Source of the DNA: Paraburkholderia aromaticivorans
Lineage (GTDB): Bacteria; Pseudomonadota; Gammaproteobacteria; Burkholderiales; Burkholderiaceae
Length of the DNA: 64,000 bases
Reading direction: 5' to 3'
Assembly: GCF_002278075.1 (NCBI RefSeq)
Contig: NZ_CP022990.1
Location: 1,054,001 to 1,118,000, forward strand
Position numbers and translations under genes: made by a program. Numbering within the stretch: position 1 is the first letter of the stretch; every line of letters starts with the position of its first letter. The notes under the pieces are model-generated. The model was not told the DNA's origin, searched no databases, and was given only the letters and a program-made list of their open reading frames with translations. Below, one piece after another: positions 45,944-55,491 of the stretch.

Positions 45944-47090
45944 GGGTCACCTTTTCGGCAAAACGCACGGGCAGATAAGGCTCGGCAGGAATCGGCGCGA
46001 TGGTCGCCACAGTCGCCACACTCGCACCACTCGCGACGATCTGCGCCGCAAGCAGCTTCGCGGTGGCGAGCGAGGTCGTCACGCCCAAGCCCTCGTGCCC
46101 GACGGCCAGCCACACTCCGGGCGCAAAATCACCCGCCGCGCCGATCAGAGGCAGTCCGTCCGGCGTGACCGCCCGAAATCCGGTCCACGCGCGAATGCCA
46201 TTGAGCGTCGGCAGAACCGGCAGGTAGCGCGCGGCGCGCTGCAGCATCCGCGCGAGCACGGGCATGTCGACGGCGGGATCGGTGCTGTCGAACTGGCGCG
46301 ACGAGCCGATCAGCAGTTGCCCCGTGGGCCGCGGTTGCGCATTGAACGCCACCGAGGTGCCGGCCGCGTGATGCGCGCTTTTGATGTAGCCGAGTTCGAG
46401 CAACTGATGCCGGATCACGCCGGGATAGCGGTCCGTGATCAGCAGATGGCCTTTCTTCGCCTGCAACGGCAGCGACGGCACCAGATGCCGTGCGCCCAGA
46501 CCGTTGGCCACGACGACGTGCGCCGCGCCGACAAACTCGCCGCCGGCGAGCGTGATGCCGCTCGCGCCGATCGAGCTCACCGTCGTGCCCAGGCGCACGC
46601 GAATCTTCGCGGCGGCCGGCGATTGCGTCAGCAGCCATTCGGCGACCGTCGGCGCGTACACGATACTGTCGTGCTCGATGCGCAAACCGCCCGCCATCGA
46701 GGCCGCCAGTGCCGGCTCGCACGCGCGCAACGCGGCCGCGTCGAGCAGTTGCGCCGCAACGCCCTGCGCCTCGAACGCGGCATGCATCGCGCGGGCGGCT
46801 TGCTGTTCCTCTTCGTCGGCGGCGACCCAGAGCGTGCCGCAGCGCGCGAACGCGTCGCGCGAGCGCAGCTGCGGCGCGAGTTCCAGCCACAGGTCTCGTG
46901 AATAGCGGCTCAGCGCGAACTCAGCCGGCGAGTCGTTCATCACGACGATGTGGCCCATGCCCGCCGCCGTCGCGCCGCCGCCGATGCCTTGCGCGTCGAA
47001 CACGTCGACCCGCATGCCGAGCGCCGCCAGTTCCGCCGCGCACGCCGCGCCGACAATCCCTGCGCCAACGATCAACACGTCCGCCGTCAT
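45933..47090 (-). CDS. D-hydroxyproline dehydrogenase FAD subunit (DAO family)
   Basis: 385 residues from the ATG at 47090, which overlaps the epimerase stop by ATGA; a longer frame to 47822 is a shadow of the epimerase. The FAD fold is [20 protein letters not shown]. The DAO-family elements are [30 protein letters not shown] and [19 protein letters not shown]. It oxidises cis-4-hydroxy-D-proline to delta1-pyrroline-4-hydroxy-2-carboxylate in the family. Confidence 0.9.
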   Translation of the reverse strand: MTADVLIVGAGIVGAACAAELAALGMRVDVFDAQGIGGGATAAGMGHIVVMNDSPAEFALSRYSRDLWLELAPQLRSRDAFARCGTLWVAADEEEQQAARAMHAAFEAQGVAAQLLDAAALRACEPALAASMAGGLRIEHDSIVYAPTVAEWLLTQSPAAAKIRVRLGTTVSSIGASGITLAGGEFVGAAHVVVANGLGARHLVPSLPLQAKKGHLLITDRYPGVIRHQLLELGYIKSAHHAAGTSVAFNAQPRPTGQLLIGSSRQFDSTDPAVDMPVLARMLQRAARYLPVLPTLNGIRAWTGFRAVTPDGLPLIGAAGDFAPGVWLAVGHEGLGVTTSLATAKLLAAQIVASGASVATVATIAPIPAEPYLPVRFAEKVTHAS

Positions 47091-48043
47091 GCCGTGCGGA
47101 TGCCCCACGCGAACGGATCGCGCTCGTCGAAGCACAGGCGCGCCTGCGCGGTAATGTAGGCGTGGCCGGTGATGGTGGGAATCACGTGGACGCCGTCGCC
47201 GGCATGGCGATAGCTCGCCTCGAATACGCTGCCGATAATGCTCTCCTGCCGCCACACCGCGCCTTCGGCCAGTTTGCCGTCGGCCGCGAGGCAGGCCACC
47301 TTGGCGCTCGTGCCGGTGCCGCATGGCGAGCGGTCGTACGCATTGCCGGGACAAAGCACGAAGCTGCGGCTGTCGATGCCGTCGCGCGAACCGGGAGCGA
47401 AGAGCTCGATGTGGTCGATCAACGCACCCCCGGCGCCGGTGATGCGTTGCGCGATCAGCGCGTCGCGGATCGCCCCACTGAACGCCGTCAATTCGCCGAT
47501 ACGCGAGGCCTCCAGCACGCGTCCATGGTCGGCGACGAGAAAGAACCAGTTGCCGCCCCAGCCGATATCGCCGCTCAACACGCCGTGCCCCGGCACGTCT
47601 ACCCGCACGGACTCGCGATAGCGACAGGCCGGCACATTGCGCACGGCCACGCTGCCATCCTCGTTGAGCGTCGCTTCGACGATGCCGACCGGCGTCTCGA
47701 TCCGATGACGCCCCGGCCCGATCCGTCCCAGGTGGGCGAGCGAGACGATGAGACCGATCGTGCCGTGCCCACACATGCCGAGATAGCCGACGTTGTTGAA
47801 AAAGATCACGCCGGCCGCGCACGTGGGGTCATCGGGCTCGCACAGCAGCGCGCCCACCACCACGTCCGAACCGCGCGGTTCGGTGACGATGCCCGCGCGC
47901 CAGTCGTCGAACTGCGTGCGCAATACGTCGAGCCGTTGCGCCAGCGTGCCGCCGCCGAGATCCGGGCCGCCCGACACCACGAGGCGGGTCGGTTCACCGC
48001 CGGTGTGCGAGTCGATAATGTCCAAGGTTTTCATGATGCTCAT
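47087..48043 (-). CDS. 4-Hydroxyproline 2-epimerase (proline racemase family)
   Basis: 318 residues from the ATG at 48043, with ATG 48034 ([17 protein letters not shown]) equally possible. Numbering from the latter, the catalytic Cys pair is C88 ([10 protein letters not shown]) and C238 ([10 protein letters not shown]), so it is an epimerase rather than the Thr-containing 3-hydroxyproline dehydratase. It converts trans-4-hydroxy-L-proline to cis-4-hydroxy-D-proline. It is the first gene of the leftward operon and divergent from the deaminase gene, completing two pathway steps. Confidence 0.92.
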   Translation of the reverse strand: MSIMKTLDIIDSHTGGEPTRLVVSGGPDLGGGTLAQRLDVLRTQFDDWRAGIVTEPRGSDVVVGALLCEPDDPTCAAGVIFFNNVGYLGMCGHGTIGLIVSLAHLGRIGPGRHRIETPVGIVEATLNEDGSVAVRNVPACRYRESVRVDVPGHGVLSGDIGWGGNWFFLVADHGRVLEASRIGELTAFSGAIRDALIAQRITGAGGALIDHIELFAPGSRDGIDSRSFVLCPGNAYDRSPCGTGTSAKVACLAADGKLAEGAVWRQESIIGSVFEASYRHAGDGVHVIPTITGHAYITAQARLCFDERDPFAWGIRTA

Positions 48044-48390
48044 GGTAGAAACGGCGAACCGCCGAGTCTTGGTGCGCTTGCGCGCGGATTGTGACGATTT
48101 CGGCATAGTCATGCGATAGCGCGTCGGCTTCGGGGGTTCGGCATGGACAAAGCCGGAAAAGTCCGCCGGACGTGCAACGGGCGCGACCCGGCGTAGATCG
48201 CGTCGCGCCAGCCATGCGCTTCAACGCGTCCCGCTTCGCATCCCAAAATAAGGGATTCGCATTGAGCCGGCGACGCTTCAGGCAAAGCGCCTATGCTGAA
48301 ATCGTCATGCGCCGCGCGCGATTCACGCAAGACGGCACGATTTTCCCTGCTTACACTGCGCTTGAACACATCACACTCAGGAGAGCAGTC
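48044..48390. other. Divergent promoter region of hydroxyproline genes
   Basis: 347 bp between the epimerase and deaminase genes. Several coding-like frames cross it but none has a good start or family resemblance. It should hold both promoters and the AraC-type activator site; no clear direct repeat was identified. Confidence 0.4.
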
Positions 48391-49296
48391 GTGGCGCATA
48401 TCTGGGAAGGCGTATTGCCCGCAGTCACCACCAAATTCAACGCGGATTTCAGCATAGACCGCGCATGGACCGGGAAGAATATCGAGGCGCAGATCGAAGC
48501 GGGGGTGGACGGCATCATCGTGTGCGGATCGCTGGGCGAAGCGTCCACGCTCTCGCTGGATGAAAAGCTGCAGGTGCTCGACATCGCCGTCGAGGCTTCG
48601 CGTGGCCGCGTGCCGGTCCTCTTGACGATCGCCGAAAACAGCACGCTCGACGCCTGCCGCCAGGCCGAAGCGGGCAGCCGCCATGGCGCGGCCGGTTACA
48701 TGGTGCTGCCGGGGCTGCGCTATCTGTCGGACCGCCGCGAGACGCTGCACCATTTCCGCAGCGTCGCCGATGCGAGCGCGCTGCCCTTGATGATCTATAA
48801 CAATCCGCTCGCCTATGGCGTCGACATGACGCCCGACATGTTCGCGGAAATCGCCGACGAGAAGAAGATCGTCGCGATCAAGGAATCATGCGGTGACGTG
48901 CGGCGCGTGACCGACCTCATCAACGCGGTCGGCGACCGTTTCGCGATTCTTTGCGGGGTGGACAATCTCGCCATGGAAGCCATATTGATGGGCGCACATG
49001 GCTGGGTGGCCGGTCTCGTTTGCGCATTTCCGCGGGAGACGGTGGTGATCTACAAGCTGCTGAAGGCGGGACGCCTCGAAGAAGCGCGGACGATCTACCG
49101 CTGGTTCGCGCCGCTGCTCGCGCTCGACGTCTCGGCGAAGCTGGTGCAGAACATCAAGCTCGCCGAAGCGATCGTCGGACTGGGCACGGAGCCGGTGCGC
49201 CCGCCGCGCTTGCCGCTGGCCGGCGACGAACGCAAAGCGGTCGAGGCGTTGATTCGCAAGGCAATCGAAACGCGGCCCGCGCTGCCGCAGATCTGA
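48391..49296 (+). CDS. Delta1-pyrroline-4-hydroxy-2-carboxylate deaminase (DapA family)
   Basis: 301 residues from a GTG at 48391, preceded by AGGAGAGCAGTC; upstream ATGs in frame are rejected. DapA/NAL fold with GSLGEASTLSLDEKL, YNNPLAYGVDM (Tyr) and the Schiff-base Lys in KIVAIKESCGD. The family member linked to epimerase and D-hydroxyproline dehydrogenase deaminates the pyrroline to 2-oxoglutarate semialdehyde. The final semialdehyde dehydrogenase is not in the window. Confidence 0.88.
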   Translation: MAHIWEGVLPAVTTKFNADFSIDRAWTGKNIEAQIEAGVDGIIVCGSLGEASTLSLDEKLQVLDIAVEASRGRVPVLLTIAENSTLDACRQAEAGSRHGAAGYMVLPGLRYLSDRRETLHHFRSVADASALPLMIYNNPLAYGVDMTPDMFAEIADEKKIVAIKESCGDVRRVTDLINAVGDRFAILCGVDNLAMEAILMGAHGWVAGLVCAFPRETVVIYKLLKAGRLEEARTIYRWFAPLLALDVSAKLVQNIKLAEAIVGLGTEPVRPPRLPLAGDERKAVEALIRKAIETRPALPQI

Positions 49297-49312
49297 CCGG
49301 AGCGGGTCCGCT

Positions 49313-50059
49313 TCAGGCCGCCTGCCTCTCGACGTCGGAGTCGGAGTCGGAGTCGGAGTCGGCGGATTCGCCGTGGCGCAGATGCAGCAGCCTGTAGCCG
49401 CTTTTATAAACCGGCTGCAGCCGGAACTCGTTTTGCGGCTCGATCTCCAACAGCAGGCGCAGCCGCGAAACGTGGCTGTCGATCGTACGGGTGAACTCGC
49501 GGAACTCGCGGCCCCATACCATCGCGAAAATGTGATCGCGCGACAGCACACGGCCGATATTGGAGAAGAATAGCGACGCCAGCCGGTACTGGGTGCCGGA
49601 CAGTTGGACCGGCTGGCCGCGCAGCATGACGAGTTGGCGGCGTGTGTCGAAATGGTACGGGCCCACATCGAAACTCGAGGCGCTGAACCGGTCCGGATAT
49701 GCGCGCCGCAGTAGCGCCGCGACCCGCTCGCGAAACTCGGCCGCGCGCAGCGGCAACCCGACATAGTCGTCCGCGCCGGCGACGAAGGCACGCACGACGT
49801 GCTCCTCCGCCATGTCCGCCGATGCGAACATCACCGGCAGACGGTCGCCGCCCGCCGAGCGCGCCGCCCGCAAAACCTCGGCGCCGGACAGGCGCAGACC
49901 CTGCCAGTCCAGCACCAGCATATCCACGGTGGAGCGCGCGAGCATTCTCGACATGCTCAGGCCGTCGTCGAAAGCCGTGCAGGTGTGGCTGGCAGTCGTC
50001 AGGACCTTTTCGATCGACTGACGCATGACCGGGTCACGTTGAAGAATGGCAATGCGCAT
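49313..50059 (-). CDS. Atypical orphan OmpR-type response regulator
   Basis: 248 residues from the ATG at 50059. The receiver keeps the phospho-acceptor Asp51 (MLVLDWQG), but its acidic pocket is reduced (LQRDP instead of EDD), and the conserved Lys is replaced by Leu (DDYVGLPL). The winged helix is intact (RTIDSHVSRLR ... KSGYRLL). The C-terminal tail is a Ser-Asp repeat encoded by 6-bp units. No kinase gene is adjacent. It may act without phosphorylation. Confidence 0.85.
   Translation of the reverse strand: MRIAILQRDPVMRQSIEKVLTTASHTCTAFDDGLSMSRMLARSTVDMLVLDWQGLRLSGAEVLRAARSAGGDRLPVMFASADMAEEHVVRAFVAGADDYVGLPLRAAEFRERVAALLRRAYPDRFSASSFDVGPYHFDTRRQLVMLRGQPVQLSGTQYRLASLFFSNIGRVLSRDHIFAMVWGREFREFTRTIDSHVSRLRLLLEIEPQNEFRLQPVYKSGYRLLHLRHGESADSDSDSDSDVERQAA
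49334..49363. repeat. Five 6-bp units in the response-regulator C-terminus
   Basis: GTCGGA four times then GTCGGC, encoding the Ser-Asp repeat on the minus strand. Copy-number changes stay in frame. Confidence 0.8.
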
Positions 50060-50454
50060 GGGATGACTCTTAACTGATAGCTCGGACGCGATTCTCAGAG
50101 GCAGGCCCGCGCCGTCCCATAGGAGCAATCCTAATTTACATATGAATCCGTTGCCCCCGGCACCACCGCCGCGCATTCCCGCACCCGGTTGCGACAATTC
50201 TCAAGGCGCCTTCGTCAATGCCTCGAAAAAGCGCGTTCCGGGGAACTTTTCCAGTCCAATTAAGCACTTCCCGAAACGGTCCGCTTTCATCCTGTAAAAT
50301 CCCCGCCTGGCCCCAGTCGTCACCGTGCCGGCCCTATCCGGGCCGGCGCGCCGGTGTCCCGTGCTCTACCCAGCGCTTGCCACACTTCTCGCCCGACGAC
50401 CGCCGTGTTTCCACGCGCTACGTGTGGCTCCCAATTCAAAACAAGACACAAGCA
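50060..50454. other. Divergent intergenic region
   Basis: 395 bp between the orphan regulator and the MHS transporter. Coding frames through it are shadows or extensions of the transporter frame. An AT-richer spot at ~50130-50145 (CTAATTTACATATG) and CTGTAAAATCCC at ~50293 may belong to promoters. No repeat stands out. Confidence 0.4.
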
Positions 50455-51756
50455 ATGCAAGCGACAAATCTGGGTGGAGCGCAGGCTGTCACCCCACGCC
50501 CTCTTGGGCGCAGCGATTACAAGACGCTCGGCCTCGCCGCCCTCGGCGGGGCTCTCGAGTTCTACGACTTCATCATCTTCGTATTCTTCGCGCCAGCAAT
50601 CGGCCAGCTGTTTTTCCCGGCCGCCATGCCGGAATGGCTGCGCCAGGTGCAAACCTTCGGCATCTTCGCCGCGGGCTATCTGGCACGTCCGCTCGGCGGC
50701 ATCATCATGGCGCATTTCGGCGATCTGTTCGGCCGCAAGCGCATGTTCACGCTGAGCGTGCTGCTCATGTCCGTGCCGACGCTGATGATGGGCCTCTTGC
50801 CTACCTACTCCAGCATCGGCGTGCTGGCGCCGGTCCTGCTGCTGCTGTTTCGCGTGATGCAAGGCGCGGCGGTGGGCGGCGAAGTGCCGGGCGCCTGGGT
50901 GTTCGTCTCGGAGCACGTGCCGCAGCGGCACGTCGGCTATGCGTGCGGCACGCTGACGGCGGGCCTCACGGCGGGCATCCTGCTCGGCTCGCTGATCGCC
51001 TCGGCGGTGAACCGCCACTTCGCGCCGGCGGAAATCTCCGCGTACGCGTGGCGCATTCCGTTCCTGGTGGGCGGCGTGTTCGGCATGTTCTCGGTCTACC
51101 TGCGCCGCTGGCTGCATGAGACGCCGGTGTTCGCCGAACTCAAGCAGCGCAAGGCGATTGCCGCCGAAGTGCCGCTCAAGGCCGTGCTGCGCGACCACGG
51201 CCGCGCCGTGATCGTCTCGATGCTGCTTACGTGGATGCTCTCGGCGGCGATCGTCGTGGTGATTCTGATGACGCCGACACTGCTACAGAAGCAGTTTCAT
51301 ATCGCGCCGGCCACCGCATTGCTGGCGAACTGCGTGGCGACGCTGTGCCTGACGATCGGCTGCGTGATGGCGGGCTCGATTGCCGGACGCATTGGCGCGG
51401 GGCGCACTATTTTCATCGGCGGCCTCGCGCTGGCGGTGACGTACTACGCGATGTTCCAGCAACTCGCCCTCGATATCTCGGCGCTAGTGCCGCTGTATGC
51501 GCTGGCGGGGCTCTTCGTCGGCGTGATCGGTGCAATCCCGTTCGTGATGGTGAAGGCGTTCCCGCCGGTCGTGCGCTTCTCGGGCATCTCGTTCTCGTAC
51601 AACGTGGCGTACGCGATTTTCGGCGGCCTGACGCCGATTGCCGTGTCGCTCATGATGAAATCCAACCCGATGGCCGCGCCGCTGTACGTCGGCGCGATCT
51701 GCATTCTCGGGGCATTGACCACGCTGTTTATCAAAGACGCGCCGCAAAAGCGCTAA
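50455..51756 (+). CDS. MHS-family MFS transporter (metabolite:H+ symporter)
   Basis: 433 residues from the ATG at 50455; the 79 in-frame residues upstream are not transporter-like. MHS/ProP-KgtP features: LGGALEFYDFIIFVFFAPAI, GHFGDLFGRKR-like MAHFGDLFGRKRMF, GYLARPLGGI and EHVPQRHVGYACG. Twelve membrane segments are expected. The family carries proline, betaine, 2-oxoglutarate, citrate or shikimate. Its proximity to the hydroxyproline genes makes an imino-acid or acid substrate plausible but unproven. A terminator follows. Confidence 0.9.
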   Translation: MQATNLGGAQAVTPRPLGRSDYKTLGLAALGGALEFYDFIIFVFFAPAIGQLFFPAAMPEWLRQVQTFGIFAAGYLARPLGGIIMAHFGDLFGRKRMFTLSVLLMSVPTLMMGLLPTYSSIGVLAPVLLLLFRVMQGAAVGGEVPGAWVFVSEHVPQRHVGYACGTLTAGLTAGILLGSLIASAVNRHFAPAEISAYAWRIPFLVGGVFGMFSVYLRRWLHETPVFAELKQRKAIAAEVPLKAVLRDHGRAVIVSMLLTWMLSAAIVVVILMTPTLLQKQFHIAPATALLANCVATLCLTIGCVMAGSIAGRIGAGRTIFIGGLALAVTYYAMFQQLALDISALVPLYALAGLFVGVIGAIPFVMVKAFPPVVRFSGISFSYNVAYAIFGGLTPIAVSLMMKSNPMAAPLYVGAICILGALTTLFIKDAPQKR

Positions 51757-51797
51757 ACGGAGACTCGGCTTCTGATTGCCGATTCAACTTCGCGATG

Positions 51798-51826
51798 ACG
51801 GCGCGCCGCACGGTGCGCCGTTTTTA
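51798..51826 (+). terminator. Terminator of the MHS transporter gene
   Basis: ACGGCGC (51798-51804) pairs with GCGCCGT (51815-51821), followed by TTTTTA. A GC-rich stem with T-run, placed 42 bp after the stop. Confidence 0.85.
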
Positions 51827-51887
51827 TTTGCAATGAGGAGCGGCGCTGCGAAAAAAGAGCAAGGCCATCTCACAGGCCTGAATTCAG

Positions 51888-53651
51888 TTATTCGCCGCGT
51901 ATGTCGTCCGTGTTCAGCAACATTTCGGTCAACCCTTTGCCCGATGGGATCATGGGCCAGACCCGTTCCCGCGCATCGACCACCACATCGACAAAGACAG
52001 TCCTGTCGCGCGTGGCAAGCATGTCGAGCAACGTTTCATCCAGATCGGCCTGGCTCTGCACGCGCAGGCCAACATGACCATAGGCTTGCGCGAGCTTGAC
52101 GAAATCGGGAAGCGAGTCCATATAGGAATGAACGTAGCGCCCCTCGTGATCGACATGCTGCAATTGCCGCACCATCCCGAGCGCGCCATTGTTCAGGCAC
52201 AGAACCTTCACGTTGATGCCGTATTGCAAACAGGTCGACAGTTCCTGAATGCACATCTGGATCGAACCGTCGCCGGTCACCACGACTACATCTGAGTCGG
52301 GCGATGCCAGTTTCGCACCCATCGCATAGGGTAATCCAACCCCCATCGTTCCAAGGCCGCCGGAATTGATCCAGCGACGCGGTTTGTCGAAGCGGTAGTA
52401 CTGCGCTGCCCACATTTGATGCTGGCCAACGTCAGAGCAGATGATGGTGTTCCCGCCAGCCAGTTCGCAGAGCCGCTCGATCACGTACTGAGGCCTCAGC
52501 CACGCCACCGAGTTGTCATACGCCAGGCACTTTCTATCGCGCCATTGCGCAATATTCAGCCACCAGGGCGCGAGGTCTTCACCACGCGCCGCGCTTCCCA
52601 ACCGGGCGAGCAACTCGGGAATCACATGACGCAAATCGCCGACGATAGGTATGTCGACCTTAACCCGCTTGGAAATGGACGTGGGGTCCACGTCGACGTG
52701 AATGATCGTACGGCCGACCTTTGCGAAATCGGCTGGATTTCCGATAACCCGATCATCGAAACGAGTTCCGAGCGCCAGTAAAACGTCGCAGTTCTGCAGC
52801 GCCATATTCGCTTCGAACGTTCCGTGCATTCCCGGCATACCGAGAAATCGCCGGTCGGCACCTGGAAACGCCCCCAACCCCATCAGCGTCGTCGTGACGG
52901 GATATCCGGTCAGTTCCACAAGCTGTTTGAGTGCCTGTGACGCACCGGCCGAAGTGATGCCGCCTCCAGCGTAAATGAACGGACGTTTGGCGCGTTGAAG
53001 CGCCTGGACCGCCCGGTCGATCTGCCGACGATCCCCGTGGGCAGGAGGCGAATACGACCTGACTTCCACTCTGTCTGGATAGACAAACCGGCTGCGCGCT
53101 AACAGGACATCTTTCGGAATATCTATCAATACCGGGCCCGGACGCCCCGTGGAGGCAATGTAAAACGCGCGTTTTATCGTCTGGGCGAGCGTGGTTACGT
53201 CTCTGACCGAGAAGTTATGCTTGGTAATCGGCCGTGTGATACCTGCGGCATCGCATTCCTGAAAGGCATCTTGCCCGATCAGGCCGGTAGAAACATTGGC
53301 GGCAATCACGACAAGTGGAATCGAATCGAAATAGGCGGTTGCTATGCCCGTAATCGCGTTGGTCGCACCGGGACCGGAAGTAACGAGCGCAACCCCGACC
53401 TTGCCCGTGACCCGGGCAGAACCGTCTGCGGCATGTAATGCCGCTTGCTCGTGGCGGACAAGGATGTGCTCGACCTGATCCTGTTCGTGAAGCGCGTCGT
53501 AGACCGGCAGCGCCGCGCCGCCAGGATAACCCCAAACATACCGCACGCCTTCCTTGCACAGCGCGGCGACTACCATCTCTGCGCCAGACAGGATGTCTGC
53601 ATTTCTGCCACTGCGGGCAACCATGTCCTGCTCTTTCAAATCAATCTTCAT
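51888..53651 (-). CDS. Thiamine-diphosphate enzyme, acetolactate synthase large-subunit-like
   Basis: 587 residues from the ATG at 53651 (AAGGACAACGGCGGT upstream). The N-terminal PYR domain has GYPGGAALPVYDAL and the catalytic Glu68 (VRHEQAALHAADG). The ThDP motif is GDGSIQMCIQEL ... NNGALG in the PP domain. The middle domain reads LGTRFDDRVIG. All are typical of ilvB. No small regulatory subunit (ilvN) accompanies it. It is the third gene of an E2, E3, ThDP-enzyme operon. 2-Oxobutyrate from ACC deaminase would be a natural substrate for acetohydroxybutyrate synthesis (inference). Codon use seems slightly less GC-rich than in the neighbours. Confidence 0.88.
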   Translation of the reverse strand: MKIDLKEQDMVARSGRNADILSGAEMVVAALCKEGVRYVWGYPGGAALPVYDALHEQDQVEHILVRHEQAALHAADGSARVTGKVGVALVTSGPGATNAITGIATAYFDSIPLVVIAANVSTGLIGQDAFQECDAAGITRPITKHNFSVRDVTTLAQTIKRAFYIASTGRPGPVLIDIPKDVLLARSRFVYPDRVEVRSYSPPAHGDRRQIDRAVQALQRAKRPFIYAGGGITSAGASQALKQLVELTGYPVTTTLMGLGAFPGADRRFLGMPGMHGTFEANMALQNCDVLLALGTRFDDRVIGNPADFAKVGRTIIHVDVDPTSISKRVKVDIPIVGDLRHVIPELLARLGSAARGEDLAPWWLNIAQWRDRKCLAYDNSVAWLRPQYVIERLCELAGGNTIICSDVGQHQMWAAQYYRFDKPRRWINSGGLGTMGVGLPYAMGAKLASPDSDVVVVTGDGSIQMCIQELSTCLQYGINVKVLCLNNGALGMVRQLQHVDHEGRYVHSYMDSLPDFVKLAQAYGHVGLRVQSQADLDETLLDMLATRDRTVFVDVVVDARERVWPMIPSGKGLTEMLLNTDDIRGE

Positions 53652-53683
53652 ACCGCCGTTGTCCTTCGCGCTCACGTTCCGAA

Positions 53684-55477
53684 TTAAGTGGTCCGCCTCG
53701 GCAAGTCGGTACACACGCCTTCATACAACTCGGCGGCCATACCGATCGATTCGCCGAGCGTCGGATGCGGATGAATCGTCTTGCCGATATCCGTTGCGTC
53801 CGCACCCATCTCGACCGCGAGACACACTTCGCTGATCAGGTCGCCCGCATTCAGACCGACAATCCCGCCGCCGATCACGCGATGCGTTTCCTCGTCGAAC
53901 AGCAGCTTCGTGAAGCCTTCGTCGCGGCCATTCGCGATCGCGCGGCCCGATGCCGCCCACGGGAACACCGCTTTGCCGTACCGGATGCCGGCCGCCTTCA
54001 ACTGGTCTTCCGTCTTGCCGGCCCACGCCACTTCCGGATCGGTGTAAGCCACCGACGGAATCTGCAGCGCGTCGAAATACGCCTTCTCGCCATGCGCCGC
54101 TTCTGCCGCTACGTGGCCTTCGTGCACCGCCTTGTGCGCGAGCATCGGTTGACCGACGATATCGCCGATCGCGAAGATATGCGGCACGTTGGTGCGCATC
54201 TGCCTGTCGACGTCGATGAAGCCGCGATCCGTCACCGCAACGCCGGCCTTGTCCGCACCGATCTTCTTGCCATTCGGCGTACGGCCGACGGCGACCAGCA
54301 CCAGGTCATAGCGTTGCGCTTCGGCCGGCGCCTTTTCGCCTTCGAACGAGACGTAGATGCCGTCGTCTTTCGCTTGCGCACCGGTCGTCCTGGTCTTCAG
54401 CATGACGTTCGCGAAACGCTTGCTGTTGTACTTTTCCCAGACCTTGACCAGATCGCGATCCGCGCCGGCCATCAGGCCGTCGAGCATTTCGACCACGTCG
54501 ATCTTCGCGCCGAGCGTGGCGTACACCGTGGCCATTTCAAGACCGATGATGCCGCCGCCGATCACCAGCATGCGTTGCGGAATCTGACGCAGTTCGAGCG
54601 CGCCGGTCGAATCGACCACCCGCGGATCTTCCGGAATGAACGGCAGCTTCACCGCTTCCGAGCCCGCGGCGATGATCGCCTGCCTGAACCTGACGACCTT
54701 CTTGCCGCCTTCGGTCTGCACTTCCAAGTGATGCGGATCGACGAACGTGCCGTTACCCGTCACGACTTCGACCTTGCGCATCTTCGCCATGCCGGCGAGA
54801 CCGCCGGTCAGCTTCTTGACCACGCCCGACTTGAAGTCGCGCAGCTTGTCGAGATCGATTTGCGGCTTGCCGAACGTGATGCCGTGCGCGCCGAGCGCTT
54901 CGGCTTCGTCGATCACGAGCGCGGTGTGCAGCAGCGCCTTCGACGGAATACAGCCGACGTTCAGACACACGCCGCCGAGCGTCGCGTAACGTTCGACGAG
55001 CACGGTCTTCATGCCGAGATCGGCCGAGCGGAACGCCGCCGAATAGCCGCCGGGCCCGGAGACGAGCACGAGCATGTCGCATTCGATATCCGCGCTGCCG
55101 GAGAAGCTGCCCGCTTGCGGAGCGGGTGCTGCCGCCTTGGCCGGAGCCGCCGCTGCTTGGACGGCTTGCGCGGCTTGCGGTTTGGCCTCCGCCTGCGCGG
55201 GCGCTTCACGTGCCGGCGGGACCGAGGCAACCAGCGCATCCGCACTGTCCATTGTCACAACGACGGTTCCCCGCGAGACCAGATCACCTACCCTGACTCT
55301 CACTTCCTTGATCGTGCCGGCGGCTGGACTGGGCACATCCAGGGTCGCCTTGTCCGATTCGAGCGTTATTAGCGACTGCTCTTTCTCGACGCGGTCCCCT
55401 GCCTGCACCAGTACTTCGATGACCGGTATATTCTTGTAGTCGCCGATATCCGGGACCTCGACCAAGCTCGCCTTCAT
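53684..55477 (-). CDS. lpdA: Dihydrolipoamide dehydrogenase (E3) with N-terminal lipoyl domain
   Basis: 597 residues from the ATG at 55477 (GGGAG upstream; a GTG at 55495 overlaps the E2 stop). Lipoyl domain at 1-80 with Lys43 (ESDKATLD), nearly the same as that of the E2 gene next to it, then an Ala/Pro linker. The redox disulfide is GGVCLNVGCIPSK, and the active-site His-Glu pair is HPHPTLGES. The first FAD motif reads VSGPGGYSAAF where GAGPGGYSAAF is expected, so the first Gly of GxGxxG is lost at residue 139. This may weaken FAD binding. Confidence 0.9.
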   Translation of the reverse strand: MKASLVEVPDIGDYKNIPVIEVLVQAGDRVEKEQSLITLESDKATLDVPSPAAGTIKEVRVRVGDLVSRGTVVVTMDSADALVASVPPAREAPAQAEAKPQAAQAVQAAAAPAKAAAPAPQAGSFSGSADIECDMLVLVSGPGGYSAAFRSADLGMKTVLVERYATLGGVCLNVGCIPSKALLHTALVIDEAEALGAHGITFGKPQIDLDKLRDFKSGVVKKLTGGLAGMAKMRKVEVVTGNGTFVDPHHLEVQTEGGKKVVRFRQAIIAAGSEAVKLPFIPEDPRVVDSTGALELRQIPQRMLVIGGGIIGLEMATVYATLGAKIDVVEMLDGLMAGADRDLVKVWEKYNSKRFANVMLKTRTTGAQAKDDGIYVSFEGEKAPAEAQRYDLVLVAVGRTPNGKKIGADKAGVAVTDRGFIDVDRQMRTNVPHIFAIGDIVGQPMLAHKAVHEGHVAAEAAHGEKAYFDALQIPSVAYTDPEVAWAGKTEDQLKAAGIRYGKAVFPWAASGRAIANGRDEGFTKLLFDEETHRVIGGGIVGLNAGDLISEVCLAVEMGADATDIGKTIHPHPTLGESIGMAAELYEGVCTDLPRRTT

Positions 55478-55491
55478 TGCAGCGGCTCCCA

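Noticed and set aside
47091..47822. N-terminal extension of the hydroxyproline dehydrogenase FAD subunit
   Set aside because: The extension lies entirely inside the epimerase gene in another frame; the ATG at 47090 starts directly at the FAD fold and overlaps the epimerase stop.
48172..48390. N-terminal extension of the hydroxyproline deaminase
   Set aside because: The GTG at 48391 has a strong ribosome site and matches the family N-terminus; upstream residues are unlike the family.
53438..55372. A 644-codon rightward open frame opposite the E3 and ThDP-enzyme genes
   Set aside because: It is exactly antisense to two clear enzymes, is full of Arg/His as expected from complementary GC-rich codons, and matches no family.
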